Source of the DNA: Pseudorhodoferax soli
GTDB taxonomy: Bacteria > Pseudomonadota > Gammaproteobacteria > Burkholderiales > Burkholderiaceae_C
Length of the DNA stretch: 64,000 bases
Direction of reading: 5' to 3'
Assembly: GCF_003337555.1 (NCBI RefSeq)
Contig: NZ_QPJK01000009.1
Coordinates: 310,001 to 374,000 of the forward strand
The notes under the pieces were generated by a model. The model saw nothing but the letters and a program-made list of their open reading frames with translations, had not been told where the DNA came from and did no database searches. Shown here piece after piece: positions 16,950 through 24,637 of this stretch (the first letter of the stretch is position 1; each line of letters opens with the position of its first letter). The translations under genes and the position numbers were made by a program.

Positions 16950-17642
16950 TCAGAACGGCAGAACGCTCAAAAAGAACCGCGCCAGCCAGCCAATTGCCAT
17001 CGCTTCCTGCTGCTGGCCGCGCCCGCGCGATTCCACGCGCACGTTGGCCACCGCGGTGGAGGGCACGATGGAGCCGGGCAGCACGGCGCGCGGATCGACC
17101 GTGCCGGAGAAGCGCAGCACGTCCACGTTCTGGTTCACGCCGATCTGCTTCTCGCCGAGCACCGCGAGGTGGCCGTTGGGCAGCACGTCCACCACGGTGG
17201 TGGTGATGGTGCCGCTGAAGGTGTTGGCGGCGGCGGTGCCACCGCTGCCGGCGAAGCTGTTCTCGGACTCCGCGCCCACGTTGAGCTTGCCCAGGCGGCC
17301 GGCCGACAGGAAGGGAAAGGCGCTGATGCCGCTGCTCACGCTGCCGGACTTGTCCACCGAGGCGGTGCTGGTCTGGCTGGCGTTCAGGTTCTCGACGATC
17401 TGCACGGTGAGCGTGTCGCCGACCAGGCGCGGGCGCCTGTCCTCGAAGAACGGCCGGTAGCGCACCTGCGAATACAGGCCGCCCGTGGCCACGGGTGCGG
17501 CATGCGGGGCGATGGCCACAGGGCGCTGGGTCGCCGCATCGGGAAACTCGACCTTGGGCGTCTGCTGCAGCGTCTCGCACCCGGCGAGCGCGAGCGCCGC
17601 CAGGGCCAGGAGCCAGGGGCGCAGGGAAAGGGTTCTGGCCAT
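16950..17642 (-). CDS. flgH: Flagellar L-ring lipoprotein FlgH
   Basis: Builds the outer-membrane L-ring. 230 residues starting at the ATG at 17642; the frame is open far upstream, but only this start gives a signal peptide with lipobox ALAGC. Family blocks are DRRPRLVGDTLTVQIVE with NASQ after it, the VDVLPNGHLAVLGEKQ segment and the terminal SRGRGQQQEAM region. Overlapping reading frames on the same DNA are shadows. It is 8 bases from flgG. Confidence 0.95.
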   Translation of the reverse strand: MARTLSLRPWLLALAALALAGCETLQQTPKVEFPDAATQRPVAIAPHAAPVATGGLYSQVRYRPFFEDRRPRLVGDTLTVQIVENLNASQTSTASVDKSGSVSSGISAFPFLSAGRLGKLNVGAESENSFAGSGGTAAANTFSGTITTTVVDVLPNGHLAVLGEKQIGVNQNVDVLRFSGTVDPRAVLPGSIVPSTAVANVRVESRGRGQQQEAMAIGWLARFFLSVLPF

Positions 17643-17650
17643 GCCTGCTC

Positions 17651-18433
17651 CTACAGCTGCGCGAGCTTCTGCAGCATCTGGTCGGAGGTCTGCACGGCCT
17701 TGGAGTTCATCTCGTAGGCACGCTGGGTCTGGATCATGGTCACCAGCTCCTGCACCACGTTGACGTTGGAGGTCTCCAGGTAGCCCTGCTTCATGATGCC
17801 CAGGCCGTTGGTGCCCGGCGTGCCGCCCTGCGGCTGGCCCGAGGCGGCCGTCTCGGTGAAGATGTTCTGGCCGCGCGGCTCCAGGCCCGGCGGGTTGACG
17901 AAGGTCGACATGGCGATCGTGCCCACGGTCTGCGGCGCAGTGTTGCCCGGCAGCATCACGGTGACCGTGCCGGTCTCGCTGATGTTCACCGACAGCGTGT
18001 TCGGCGGGACAGTGATGCCGTTGGCCACCGGCAGGCCGTTGGAGGTGACCAGCCGGCCTTGCGAATCGACCTCGAAGCTGCCGTCGCGCGTGTAGCCCAC
18101 GGTGCCGTCGGGAAGCTGGACGTTGAAGAAGCCATTGCCGTTGATGGCCACGTCGAAGTGGTTGTCCGTCAGCTGCAGCGTGCCCTGCGTGAACTGCCGG
18201 CTGGTGGCCACGGTGCGCACGCCCAGGCCCAGCTGCAGGCCGGTGGGCAGCTGCTCGGCCTCGGTGTTGTTGGCGCCGACCTGGCGCAGGTTCTGGTAGA
18301 TCAGGTCTTCGAACACCGCGTTGGAACGCTTGAAGCCGGTGGTCGAGACGTTGGCCAGGTTGTGCGAGATGACGTCCAGCTGGGTTTGCTGGGCTTCCAT
18401 GCCGGTCTTGGAGATCCAGAGCGAATTGATCAT
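17651..18433 (-). CDS. flgG: Distal rod protein FlgG
   Basis: Major distal rod subunit, 260 residues, the near-invariant FlgG length. N-terminal motif [19 protein letters not shown], the FlgG-type [20 protein letters not shown] block, and C-terminal [20 protein letters not shown]. It follows flgF by 12 bases in the rod-hook operon and is exported by the flagellar type III system. Confidence 0.97.
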   Translation of the reverse strand: MINSLWISKTGMEAQQTQLDVISHNLANVSTTGFKRSNAVFEDLIYQNLRQVGANNTEAEQLPTGLQLGLGVRTVATSRQFTQGTLQLTDNHFDVAINGNGFFNVQLPDGTVGYTRDGSFEVDSQGRLVTSNGLPVANGITVPPNTLSVNISETGTVTVMLPGNTAPQTVGTIAMSTFVNPPGLEPRGQNIFTETAASGQPQGGTPGTNGLGIMKQGYLETSNVNVVQELVTMIQTQRAYEMNSKAVQTSDQMLQKLAQL

Positions 18434-18445
18434 GGCGGTTCCTTG

Positions 18446-19186
18446 TTAGCCCTGGACGCCCAGGAGTTGGCTGGCGCTCTTGTCGCCGGCCTCGGCGAGC
18501 TGCAGCAGGCGCATCTGCGTTTCGAACTGGCGGGCGACCTGGATCATCCCGACCATGGTTTCCACGGCGTTCACGTTGGAGCCCTCCAGCGCGCCGGCGG
18601 CCATGCGCGCATTGGCGTCGTTGGCCATCGGGTCGCCCGAGGTGGTGCGGAACAGGCCGTCGTCGCTGCGCTTGAGCCGGTCGTCCGGCGTGGGCGTGGC
18701 CAGCTTCAGCCGGCCCAGGTTGGTCGGCGGCAGGTTGCCCACCTTGGCGCTGATGCTGCCGTCCGATCCCAGCGTCACCTCGGCGTTGGGCGGCACGTCG
18801 ATCGGCGCGCCGCCGTCGCTGAGCACCGGCAGGCCCTGGGGGTTCACCAGTGTGCCGGCGGACGTGATCTCGAAGGCGCCGCCGCGGGTGTAGGCCTCGG
18901 TGCCGTCCAGTCCCTGCACTGCGAACCAGGCGTTGTCGCGCGCCATCGCATCGAGGTTGCGGCCGGTGCGCTGCACCGGGCCCGGCGTGCTGTCGTGGCC
19001 GCGCGTGGTCTCCAGTGCGAACACCCGGCTGCTGGAGCCCGGGCCGTTCAGCGGCACCGATCGGAAGGTCGACAGCTCGGCCCGAAAACCGTTGGTCGAG
19101 ACGTTGGCGAGGTTGTTGGACAACACCGCCTGCCGTCCGGAGGCGGCGGTGGCGCCGGTCATCGCGGTGTAGATGATGTGGTCCAT
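18446..19186 (-). CDS. flgF: Proximal rod protein FlgF
   Basis: Proximal rod subunit, 246 residues. N-terminal MDHIIYTAMTGA and NNLANVSTNGFRAEL are typical of FlgF, with the shared YTRGGAFEI and C-terminal NAVETMVGMIQVARQFE blocks. It sits 22 bases after flgE and 12 before flgG, in the order expected for the operon. Confidence 0.96.
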   Translation of the reverse strand: MDHIIYTAMTGATAASGRQAVLSNNLANVSTNGFRAELSTFRSVPLNGPGSSSRVFALETTRGHDSTPGPVQRTGRNLDAMARDNAWFAVQGLDGTEAYTRGGAFEITSAGTLVNPQGLPVLSDGGAPIDVPPNAEVTLGSDGSISAKVGNLPPTNLGRLKLATPTPDDRLKRSDDGLFRTTSGDPMANDANARMAAGALEGSNVNAVETMVGMIQVARQFETQMRLLQLAEAGDKSASQLLGVQG

Positions 19187-19208
19187 GGCTCAATCCCGCG
19201 TGCTGGTG

Positions 19209-20432
19209 TTAACGGATGTTCAGGATGGTGTTGAGCACCTGGTCCTGGGTCTTGATGGTCTGCGCGTTGGCCTGGTAGGTGCGCTGCGCCGTCATCATGT
19301 TCACGAGCTCCTTGGTCAGGTCGACGTTGGAGTCTTCCAGCGTGCCGGCACGCACCACGCCGATGTTGCCGGTGCCCGGCACGCCGGTGGCGGTGGGCTC
19401 CAGGCCCGAGGCGGGTGTCGCCATCCACATGTTGCCGCCGATGGGCGACAGGCCCTGCTCGTTGGTGAACGTGGCCAGCTGGATCTGGCCGGCCGCCAGC
19501 GTCTTGCCGTTGGAGTACACGCCCAGCACCACGCCGCTGTCGTCGATGTTGATCGCCGTGAGCTTGCCCGAGGCCTGGCCATCGGTGACGGCCTTGGTGA
19601 CCGAGAAGCGCGAGGAGCCGTACTGCGTGGCACGTTCCAGGTTGAAGGTGACCGGGAAGGTGGTGCCGTCGGATTCGGCCAGGTTCAGCGCCGTCAGCGT
19701 GGACGAGGAGGTCAGCTCGCCGTCGTTGCCGAAGGTCATGGTGCCGCTGTTGGTCATGGCGCCACCATCCACCGAGGTCCACACGTCCCAGCTGTTGTTG
19801 GCGGTCTTGGTGAAGTAGATGCCGATGGGCACCGCGGTGCCCAGCGAGTTGTAGCCCACGGCGGAGGTGCCGTAGGTCTCGATCGGCGGGACCAGCGCGG
19901 CCGGCGCGGTGCCGGTCGGCACGGCGGCCGAGGCGTCCAGGTTGAAGCGCACGTCCAGCTGGGTGCTGCGGTCGGCCTTGATCTCGCCACCGGCCGGCAG
20001 GATCAGTGGGCCGACCACGCCGCCCGTGGGGATCACGCCGTCGGGCGTTGCGGTGATGCCCAGCAGGCTGCCGCCGTCGTTGGTGACGATCTGGCCGTCC
20101 TTGGTCAGCTTGAACGAACCGTCGCGGGTGTAGGCCCGCGAGCCGTTGGGCTGGTCGATCTGGAAGAAGCCATTGCCGTTGATGGCCACGTCTAGCGAGC
20201 GGCCGGTCACCGACAGGTTGCCCTGCGTGAACTGCTGCGACACGGTGGCCACTTCGACCCCGATGCCCTGGTTGATGCCGCCGGCCGAGCCCATGGCGTT
20301 GGCATACAGCTCGGCAAATTCGGCACGCGAGGCCTTCATGCCGGTGGTGTTGGCGTTGGCGATGTTGTGGCCGATGACGTCCAGGTTCTTGCTGGAAGCG
20401 CTCAGACCGGAGAGGCCTTGTTGGAAACCCAT
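19209..20432 (-). CDS. flgE: Flagellar hook protein FlgE
   Basis: Hook subunit, 407 residues (E. coli 402). N-terminal GLSGLSASSKNLDVIGHNIA and C-terminal VNMMTAQRTYQANAQTIK are the D0 segments; the middle is the variable surface domain. The preceding flgD encodes its assembly cap, 25 bases upstream. Hook length is set by FliK encoded at 57.5 kb. Confidence 0.97.
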   Translation of the reverse strand: MGFQQGLSGLSASSKNLDVIGHNIANANTTGMKASRAEFAELYANAMGSAGGINQGIGVEVATVSQQFTQGNLSVTGRSLDVAINGNGFFQIDQPNGSRAYTRDGSFKLTKDGQIVTNDGGSLLGITATPDGVIPTGGVVGPLILPAGGEIKADRSTQLDVRFNLDASAAVPTGTAPAALVPPIETYGTSAVGYNSLGTAVPIGIYFTKTANNSWDVWTSVDGGAMTNSGTMTFGNDGELTSSSTLTALNLAESDGTTFPVTFNLERATQYGSSRFSVTKAVTDGQASGKLTAINIDDSGVVLGVYSNGKTLAAGQIQLATFTNEQGLSPIGGNMWMATPASGLEPTATGVPGTGNIGVVRAGTLEDSNVDLTKELVNMMTAQRTYQANAQTIKTQDQVLNTILNIR

Positions 20433-20457
20433 GGAAGACTCCTGAAGCGTTGGGGGG

Positions 20458-21129
20458 TCAGAGGATGGCCTTGACGCTGCTGTAGGGCAGCGTCTTGCCG
20501 CCGGCCAGTTGCAGTGTCAGGACGTTGTTGTCGTTGCTCACGCCTTCGACGCGGGTGCGCTGCAGCGCGGTGGCGGTGACGGCGGTGTTGCTGGCGGTCG
20601 GCATCACGGTGAAGGTCAATGCCTCGCTGCCGCTGTACTTGGTGGCGTCCCACTCGAAGGCGTGGCGCCCGGCAGCCAGGCCGCCCATGTCGATGGTGTC
20701 CACCAGCGTGCCGCCGGCCGTGCGCACCTGCACCTTCACGTTGTCGGCGTTGGTGGCCAGGTCGAAGCCGCCGCGGCCCACCTTGTCCGTCACCTGCAGA
20801 GCAGAGCCCTCGGTCAGCACGTCGTGGCCGACCATCGCCGCGCCCTGCAGGGCCTGCATGGAGGCCATCTGCGCCAGCACGTTGTTGACGGTGGAGTTCA
20901 GGTTCTCGATGCCGGTGACGGTGTTGAGCTGCGCGATCTGCGAAGTCATCTGCGCGTTGTCCAGCGGGTTCATCGGGTCCTGGTTGTTGAGCTGCGCGAC
21001 CAGCAGCTTGAGGAAGCGGTCCTGCACCGCCTGCGCGCTCGAGTCGTTCTTGTTCGTGCCGCTGGTGGTTCCGGTGCCGGCGCTGCTCGTGCCGTTGAGG
21101 GAGTTCAGGACGTCGGTGCCGATGGCCAT
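20458..21129 (-). CDS. flgD: Hook-cap (hook assembly scaffold) protein FlgD
   Basis: Transient cap that directs FlgE polymerisation. 223 residues with the conserved N-terminal block QDRFLKLLVAQLNNQDPMNP and LDNAQMTSQIAQLNTV, followed by the FlgD Ig-like and Tudor-like region. It lies between flgC (27 bases) and flgE (25 bases). Intact and of normal length. Confidence 0.96.
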   Translation of the reverse strand: MAIGTDVLNSLNGTSSAGTGTTSGTNKNDSSAQAVQDRFLKLLVAQLNNQDPMNPLDNAQMTSQIAQLNTVTGIENLNSTVNNVLAQMASMQALQGAAMVGHDVLTEGSALQVTDKVGRGGFDLATNADNVKVQVRTAGGTLVDTIDMGGLAAGRHAFEWDATKYSGSEALTFTVMPTASNTAVTATALQRTRVEGVSNDNNVLTLQLAGGKTLPYSSVKAIL

Positions 21130-21156
21130 GGTGTGTGTCTTTCAGGTTGCGCGGGC

Positions 21157-21561
21157 TCACTGGCCCATCTGCAGTGTCTTGAGCAGCAGCGTCTTGGCCG
21201 TGTTCATGACTTCCACGTTGTTCTGGTAGGAGCGCGAGGCCGAGATCATGTTGACCATCTCCTCGACCGCGTTGACGTTGGAGTGCGTCACATAGCCTTC
21301 CGCGTCGGCCAGCGGATGGTTCGGGTCCAGCACCTTGCGGGCCGGCGCATCGCTTTCGGTCACCTGGCGCACGGCCACGCCGGCGGCGCTGTCGGCGCCC
21401 ATCAGCGTGGTCTGGAACACCACCTGCCGCGCCTTGTAGGGCTGGGCGTCGGGGCCGGCCACGGCGTCGACGTTGGCCAGGTTGGAGGCCACCACGTTGA
21501 GCCGTTGCGACTGGGCGCTGATGCCGCTGCCCGAGACGCCGAAGATCGAGAACATCGACAT
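21157..21561 (-). CDS. flgC: Proximal rod protein FlgC
   Basis: Proximal rod subunit, 134 residues, the usual length. The ATG at 21561 gives MSMFSIFGVSGSG and LNVVASNLANVDA; the C-terminus has NAVEEMVNMISASRSYQNN. The open frame extends upstream, but that part overlaps flgB in another frame and is not coding here. It is 11 bases after flgB. Confidence 0.95.
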   Translation of the reverse strand: MSMFSIFGVSGSGISAQSQRLNVVASNLANVDAVAGPDAQPYKARQVVFQTTLMGADSAAGVAVRQVTESDAPARKVLDPNHPLADAEGYVTHSNVNAVEEMVNMISASRSYQNNVEVMNTAKTLLLKTLQMGQ

Positions 21562-21572
21562 GGCGAAGCTCC

Positions 21573-21998
21573 TTATTGCCCCTGGATGGCCGTGAGCATG
21601 GTCTTGGCCTGGCCGTTGATGAAGCGCAGCGCGGCCTCGTAGCGCACGGTGTTGTCGACGAAGTTGGCGCGTTCGCGGTCCAGGTCCACCGTGTTCTGGT
21701 CCAGGTTGGGCTGGGCTTGCACGCTGTAGCCGAGCTCCGGATCGCTCTGGTGCGACAACTCGCCGATGCGCGAGAACGGCAGGTGGCCGGCCGCGGTGCG
21801 GGCCTGGCCGGTGGAGACCACGTAGCCCTTGTCGCCTTGCATCATGCCCTTGAGCGCATCGCCGAACTTGTAGTCGCGTGCGACGAAGCCGGGGGTGTCC
21901 ACGTTGGCGATGTTGCTCGCAATGGTGCGCTGGCGCTCCGAGCGCAGCAGCAGGGCGCGGGCCTGGAAGTCCAGCGTGCCGGTCAATTTGTCCAACAT
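21573..21998 (-). CDS. flgB: Proximal rod protein FlgB
   Basis: Proximal rod subunit, 141 residues, and first gene of flgBCDEFGHIJKL. I place the start at the ATG at 21998 because AGAGG lies 8 bases upstream; the ATG at 22004 would sit almost on that site, and the long upstream frame is non-coding leader. Motifs are RTIASNIANVDTPGF and the C-terminal RYEAALRFINGQ. The leader holds a hairpin (22024-22048) and a large dyad (22077-22138). Confidence 0.95.
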   Translation of the reverse strand: MLDKLTGTLDFQARALLLRSERQRTIASNIANVDTPGFVARDYKFGDALKGMMQGDKGYVVSTGQARTAAGHLPFSRIGELSHQSDPELGYSVQAQPNLDQNTVDLDRERANFVDNTVRYEAALRFINGQAKTMLTAIQGQ

Positions 21999-22023
21999 GG
22001 GCATCACCTCTTGCGATGGGTTG

Positions 22024-22048
22024 GCTCCGCCACGGGTGTGGACGGAGC
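22024..22048. promoter_or_regulatory. Stem-loop in the flgB leader
   Basis: GCTCCG-CCAC (22024-22033) pairs with GTGG-CGGAGC (22038-22041 and 22043-22048) around a GGGT loop, with one bulged A at 22042. Read on the minus strand it lies 26-50 bases before the flgB start, so it could form in the leader of the rod-hook mRNA. Its function is unknown. Confidence 0.45.
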
Positions 22049-22076
22049 TGGGGGTGCCGGGAATTGTGGAAGTCCG

Positions 22077-22138
22077 CCGCGGGCACGAAACCGCGATGAA
22101 GGGCGTGTTTGGCGCGCAGTTCGCGGTTTCGCCCGCGG
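22077..22138. promoter_or_regulatory. Long inverted repeat between flgB and flgA
   Basis: CCGCGGG (22077-22083) plus CGAAACCGCGA (22086-22096) are exactly complementary to TCGCGGTTTCG (22121-22131) plus CCCGCGG (22132-22138), with a two-base bulge and a 24-base loop. That is 18 paired positions in the short region from which flgB and flgA diverge. It could be a paired operator or a regulatory RNA hairpin; nothing in the sequence decides between these. Confidence 0.5.
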
Positions 22139-22191
22139 CCGGTCTGCCTACAGTTGCGGCTGTCCCATTCACGCTTGCAGGAGGTGCTCCC

Positions 22192-22893
22192 ATGGGCTTT
22201 GCTCAAAGGCTTCGCCAATGCGCGCTGCCGCTGGCCGCCGCGCTGTGCGCCCCTGCCTGGGCGCAATACGAACAGGTCAGCCAGCAATGGGTGGACCAGG
22301 CACTGGCCCAGCTGCCGGCGGACGCCAAGGGGCCGCTGCGCATGGAAGTCAGCGTGGGTGCGCTGGACAGCCGCCTCAAGCTGGCGCCCTGCGCCCAGGT
22401 GGAACCCTATCTGCCGCCCAACACCCGGCTGTGGGGCCGCACCCGGCTCGGGCTGCGCTGCGTCGACGGCGCAACGCGCTGGAGTGTGTTCCTGCCGATC
22501 ACGGTCAAGGCCTTCGGGCCGGCCTGGATGTTGCGCGGGCCGGTGGCCCAGGGCGCGGTGCTGACGGCCGCCGATGCCGAGCAGGGCGAGGTCGACTGGG
22601 CCGAAGACCGCTCGCCCGTGCTGGCCGATCCCGCGCTGTGGGTTGGCCAGATCGCCACGCGCAGCTACATGCCGGGCCAGGCCATCCGCCAGTCCATGGT
22701 GCGCGCGCCGCTGGCCTTCCAGGCCGGGGCCCAGGTGCGCGTGGTGGCCCAGGGCTCCGGTTTCTCGATCAGCTCGGACGGCCAGGCGCTGTCGGTCGGC
22801 GTGATCGGCCAGGCAGCGCGCGTGCGCATGGACAACGGGCGCATCCTGACGGGTACGGTGCTGGACGCCCGTACAGTCGAGCTGTCCATGTGA
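22192..22893 (+). CDS. flgA: P-ring assembly chaperone FlgA
   Basis: Periplasmic chaperone for FlgI. 233 residues with a Sec signal peptide ending near PAWAQ, then a SAF/CBM-like domain with RLKLAPC, NTRLWGRTRLGLRC and the C-terminal MDNGRILTGTVLDARTVEL typical of FlgA. The ATG at 22192 has AGGAGG (22179-22184) 7 bases upstream; the frame's upstream extension is not coding. It is divergent from flgB and followed by the FliA promoter of flgM. Confidence 0.94.
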   Translation: MGFAQRLRQCALPLAAALCAPAWAQYEQVSQQWVDQALAQLPADAKGPLRMEVSVGALDSRLKLAPCAQVEPYLPPNTRLWGRTRLGLRCVDGATRWSVFLPITVKAFGPAWMLRGPVAQGAVLTAADAEQGEVDWAEDRSPVLADPALWVGQIATRSYMPGQAIRQSMVRAPLAFQAGAQVRVVAQGSGFSISSDGQALSVGVIGQAARVRMDNGRILTGTVLDARTVELSM

Positions 22894-22926
22894 CCCCTGG
22901 TCACCAAGGAATTCCCATGTTGGCCC

Positions 22927-22953
22927 TCAAGTCGCTCTGGAAACTGCCGATAG
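22927..22953 (+). promoter_or_regulatory. FliA (sigma28) promoter of flgM-flgN
   Basis: TCAA (22927-22930), then exactly 15 bases, then GCCGATAG (22946-22953), against the flagellar sigma28 consensus TAAA-N15-GCCGATAA. It ends 42 bases before the flgM ATG. A late promoter for flgM, separate from flgA, is the expected arrangement for the checkpoint. Confidence 0.75.
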
Positions 22954-22995
22954 CATCTGCACGATGCCCTTTTCACAGGGGCCATGGAGAGTGCA

Positions 22996-23328
22996 ATGAA
23001 GATCGGACAGACGCCCGACCCGAACCCGGGAATCACCCCGGCCAAGCGGCCCGGGCCAGAAACGGAAGCCGCCGCCCAGGCGAAGGCGGCCGCTGTCCGC
23101 ACGCCTGCGGCCACGCCGGGCGCTTCGGTCAGCGTTTCCACGCTGGGCAAGACGCTGGAAGCCACGCGCCGCGCGGATGCAGGCGACATCGACCAGGCCA
23201 AGGTCGACGAGATCAAGGCGGCGATCGCGGACGGCAGCTACCAGATCAGCCCCGAAGCCATTGCCGACAAGATGCTCGCCAATGCGCAGGAAATGCTGCA
23301 GCCCAAGCGGGGCGCCAGCAACCACTGA
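22996..23328 (+). CDS. flgM: Anti-sigma28 factor FlgM
   Basis: Binds and inhibits FliA until the hook is finished and FlgM is exported. 110 residues. The start at 22996 (MKIGQ, the common FlgM beginning) follows GGAGAG; an in-frame ATG lies 12 bases earlier. The N-terminal half is disordered, rich in P, A and T, and the C-terminal half carries the FliA-binding helices (VDEIKAAIADGSYQIS and PEAIADKMLANAQEML). Driven by a FliA promoter, it forms the usual feedback loop with fliA at 23.8 kb. Confidence 0.93.
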   Translation: MKIGQTPDPNPGITPAKRPGPETEAAAQAKAAAVRTPAATPGASVSVSTLGKTLEATRRADAGDIDQAKVDEIKAAIADGSYQISPEAIADKMLANAQEMLQPKRGASNH

Positions 23329-23361
23329 GGCTGGGCCACAGCCTGAACCGGAGCCACCGCC

Positions 23362-23733
23362 ATGGTGGCTGACGCCTTTCTCCACCAGCTCGCCGAGGCC
23401 GAGGCGCAGCTCGATTCCCTGACCCATTTGCTGCTGCTAGGCGATGCGCCTGCCTACGAGGCGGGTGCGCTCGCGTTCCGGCAGGCCCTGGTGCAACTGG
23501 CCCATGCCGCGGCCGACCAGCCCAGGCCGGTTTCCGATGCCGTGGCCACGCGGCTGGCGCAGCTGGCGCGTGCGCTGGTGCAGCAGCGGGACCAGCTGGC
23601 GCGCCGCGCCGTGGTGGTGGCGCGCAGCCTGGCCGTGGTGTTGCCGCAGGCGCAGCCGACGTACCAGGCGCCGGGGCGCCGTGCCTCCTTCAGCGGGGCG
23701 GCGCCGCAGATCTACTCGGCGCCGGCGCGCTGA
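23362..23733 (+). CDS. flgN: FlgN-type export chaperone for FlgK/FlgL
   Basis: A 123-residue all-helical protein with Leu heptads (LAEAEAQLDSLTHLLL, LAQLARALVQQRDQLARR) and no membrane segment, fitting the FlgN fold. Sequence similarity within this family is always low, so the call rests on length, helical pattern and position 33 bases after flgM. A strong hairpin terminator follows. Confidence 0.8.
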   Translation: MVADAFLHQLAEAEAQLDSLTHLLLLGDAPAYEAGALAFRQALVQLAHAAADQPRPVSDAVATRLAQLARALVQQRDQLARRAVVVARSLAVVLPQAQPTYQAPGRRASFSGAAPQIYSAPAR

Positions 23734-23755
23734 GCGGGATCGTCCGCCGCATGCA

Positions 23756-23782
23756 AAAACGCCCTGCAGTGCAGGGCGTTTT
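23756..23782. terminator. Bidirectional intrinsic terminator between flgN and fliA
   Basis: CGCCCTGC (23760-23767) and GCAGGGCG (23771-23778) form a perfect 8-bp GC stem with an AGT loop, flanked by AAAA on the left and TTTT on the right. It serves both the convergent flgMN and fliA transcripts. Confidence 0.88.
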
Positions 23783-23846
23783 GCTTTGCATGCGACATGT
23801 CGACATGCGGCATGCGGGATGGGAAATGTGGATGCGGTGCGCCGGC

Positions 23847-24560
23847 TCAGTGCGCCCGCATCTTCGCGCGCAGCCGCGCGACGGACTGGCTGTGCAACTG
23901 GCACACGCGCGATTCGGTGACGCCCAGCACGGCGGCGATTTCCTTGAGGTTGAGGTCCTTCTCGTAGTACATGCTCATGATGTACTGCTCGCGCTCGGGC
24001 AGCGATTTGATGGCCTCCACCAATGCGCTGCGCAGGCGGTCGTTGCGCAGCAGATTCAGCGGGTCGGCCTCGGTGTCGCCGGTGTGGCGGTCGAGGAAGC
24101 CCTCGGTGTCCTCGCCGCCGCCCATGTCTTCCAGGTACACGAGCTGGGTGCCGCGCACCTTGTCCAGCAACTCCTGGTATTCGCCGAGCGCCATGCCCAG
24201 TTCGGCGGCGATCTCGGACTCCTTGGCGCTGCGGCCCAGGCGCTGTTCCACGCGCTGCACGGCGCGTTCGATGTCCTTCTGGCTCTTGCGCGAGCCGCGC
24301 GACATCCAGTCGCCCTCGCGCAGCTCGTCGATCATGGCGCCGCGGATGCGCTGGGTGGCGAAGGTCTCGAACTGCACGCCCTGGGCCGCCTCGTAGCGCG
24401 TCAGCGCCTCGGACAGGCCGATCATGCCGACCTGGATCAGGTCGTCCAGCTCCACATTGGCCGGCAGCTTGGCGATCATGTGGTGCGCCAGGCGGCGCAC
24501 CAGCGGCACGTACTGCCGGATCATGTGCTCGCGGTCGAGTTGGCCTTTGGCGGTGTACAT
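23847..24560 (-). CDS. fliA: Flagellar sigma factor FliA (sigma28)
   Basis: Sigma factor for late flagellar genes, 237 residues. Region 2 has YVPLVRRLAHHMIAKLPANV and QVGMIGLSEALTRYE, followed by the FATQRIRGAMIDELRE signature. Region 4 has LPEREQYIMSMYYEKDLNLKEIA and the helix-turn-helix VTESRVCQLHSQ. The ATG at 24560 is chosen because upstream sequence in this frame is unlike any sigma factor. It ends the flhB-flhA-flhF-flhG-fliA order and is held inactive by FlgM. Confidence 0.96.
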   Translation of the reverse strand: MYTAKGQLDREHMIRQYVPLVRRLAHHMIAKLPANVELDDLIQVGMIGLSEALTRYEAAQGVQFETFATQRIRGAMIDELREGDWMSRGSRKSQKDIERAVQRVEQRLGRSAKESEIAAELGMALGEYQELLDKVRGTQLVYLEDMGGGEDTEGFLDRHTGDTEADPLNLLRNDRLRSALVEAIKSLPEREQYIMSMYYEKDLNLKEIAAVLGVTESRVCQLHSQSVARLRAKMRAH

Positions 24561-24637
24561 GTCAGTCGCCTCCCGTCGCCTGCAAGCGGTGATGGGCGTG
24601 GTGGGCTGGTGAGGTGGAGCGTACGTGCAATTGCACC

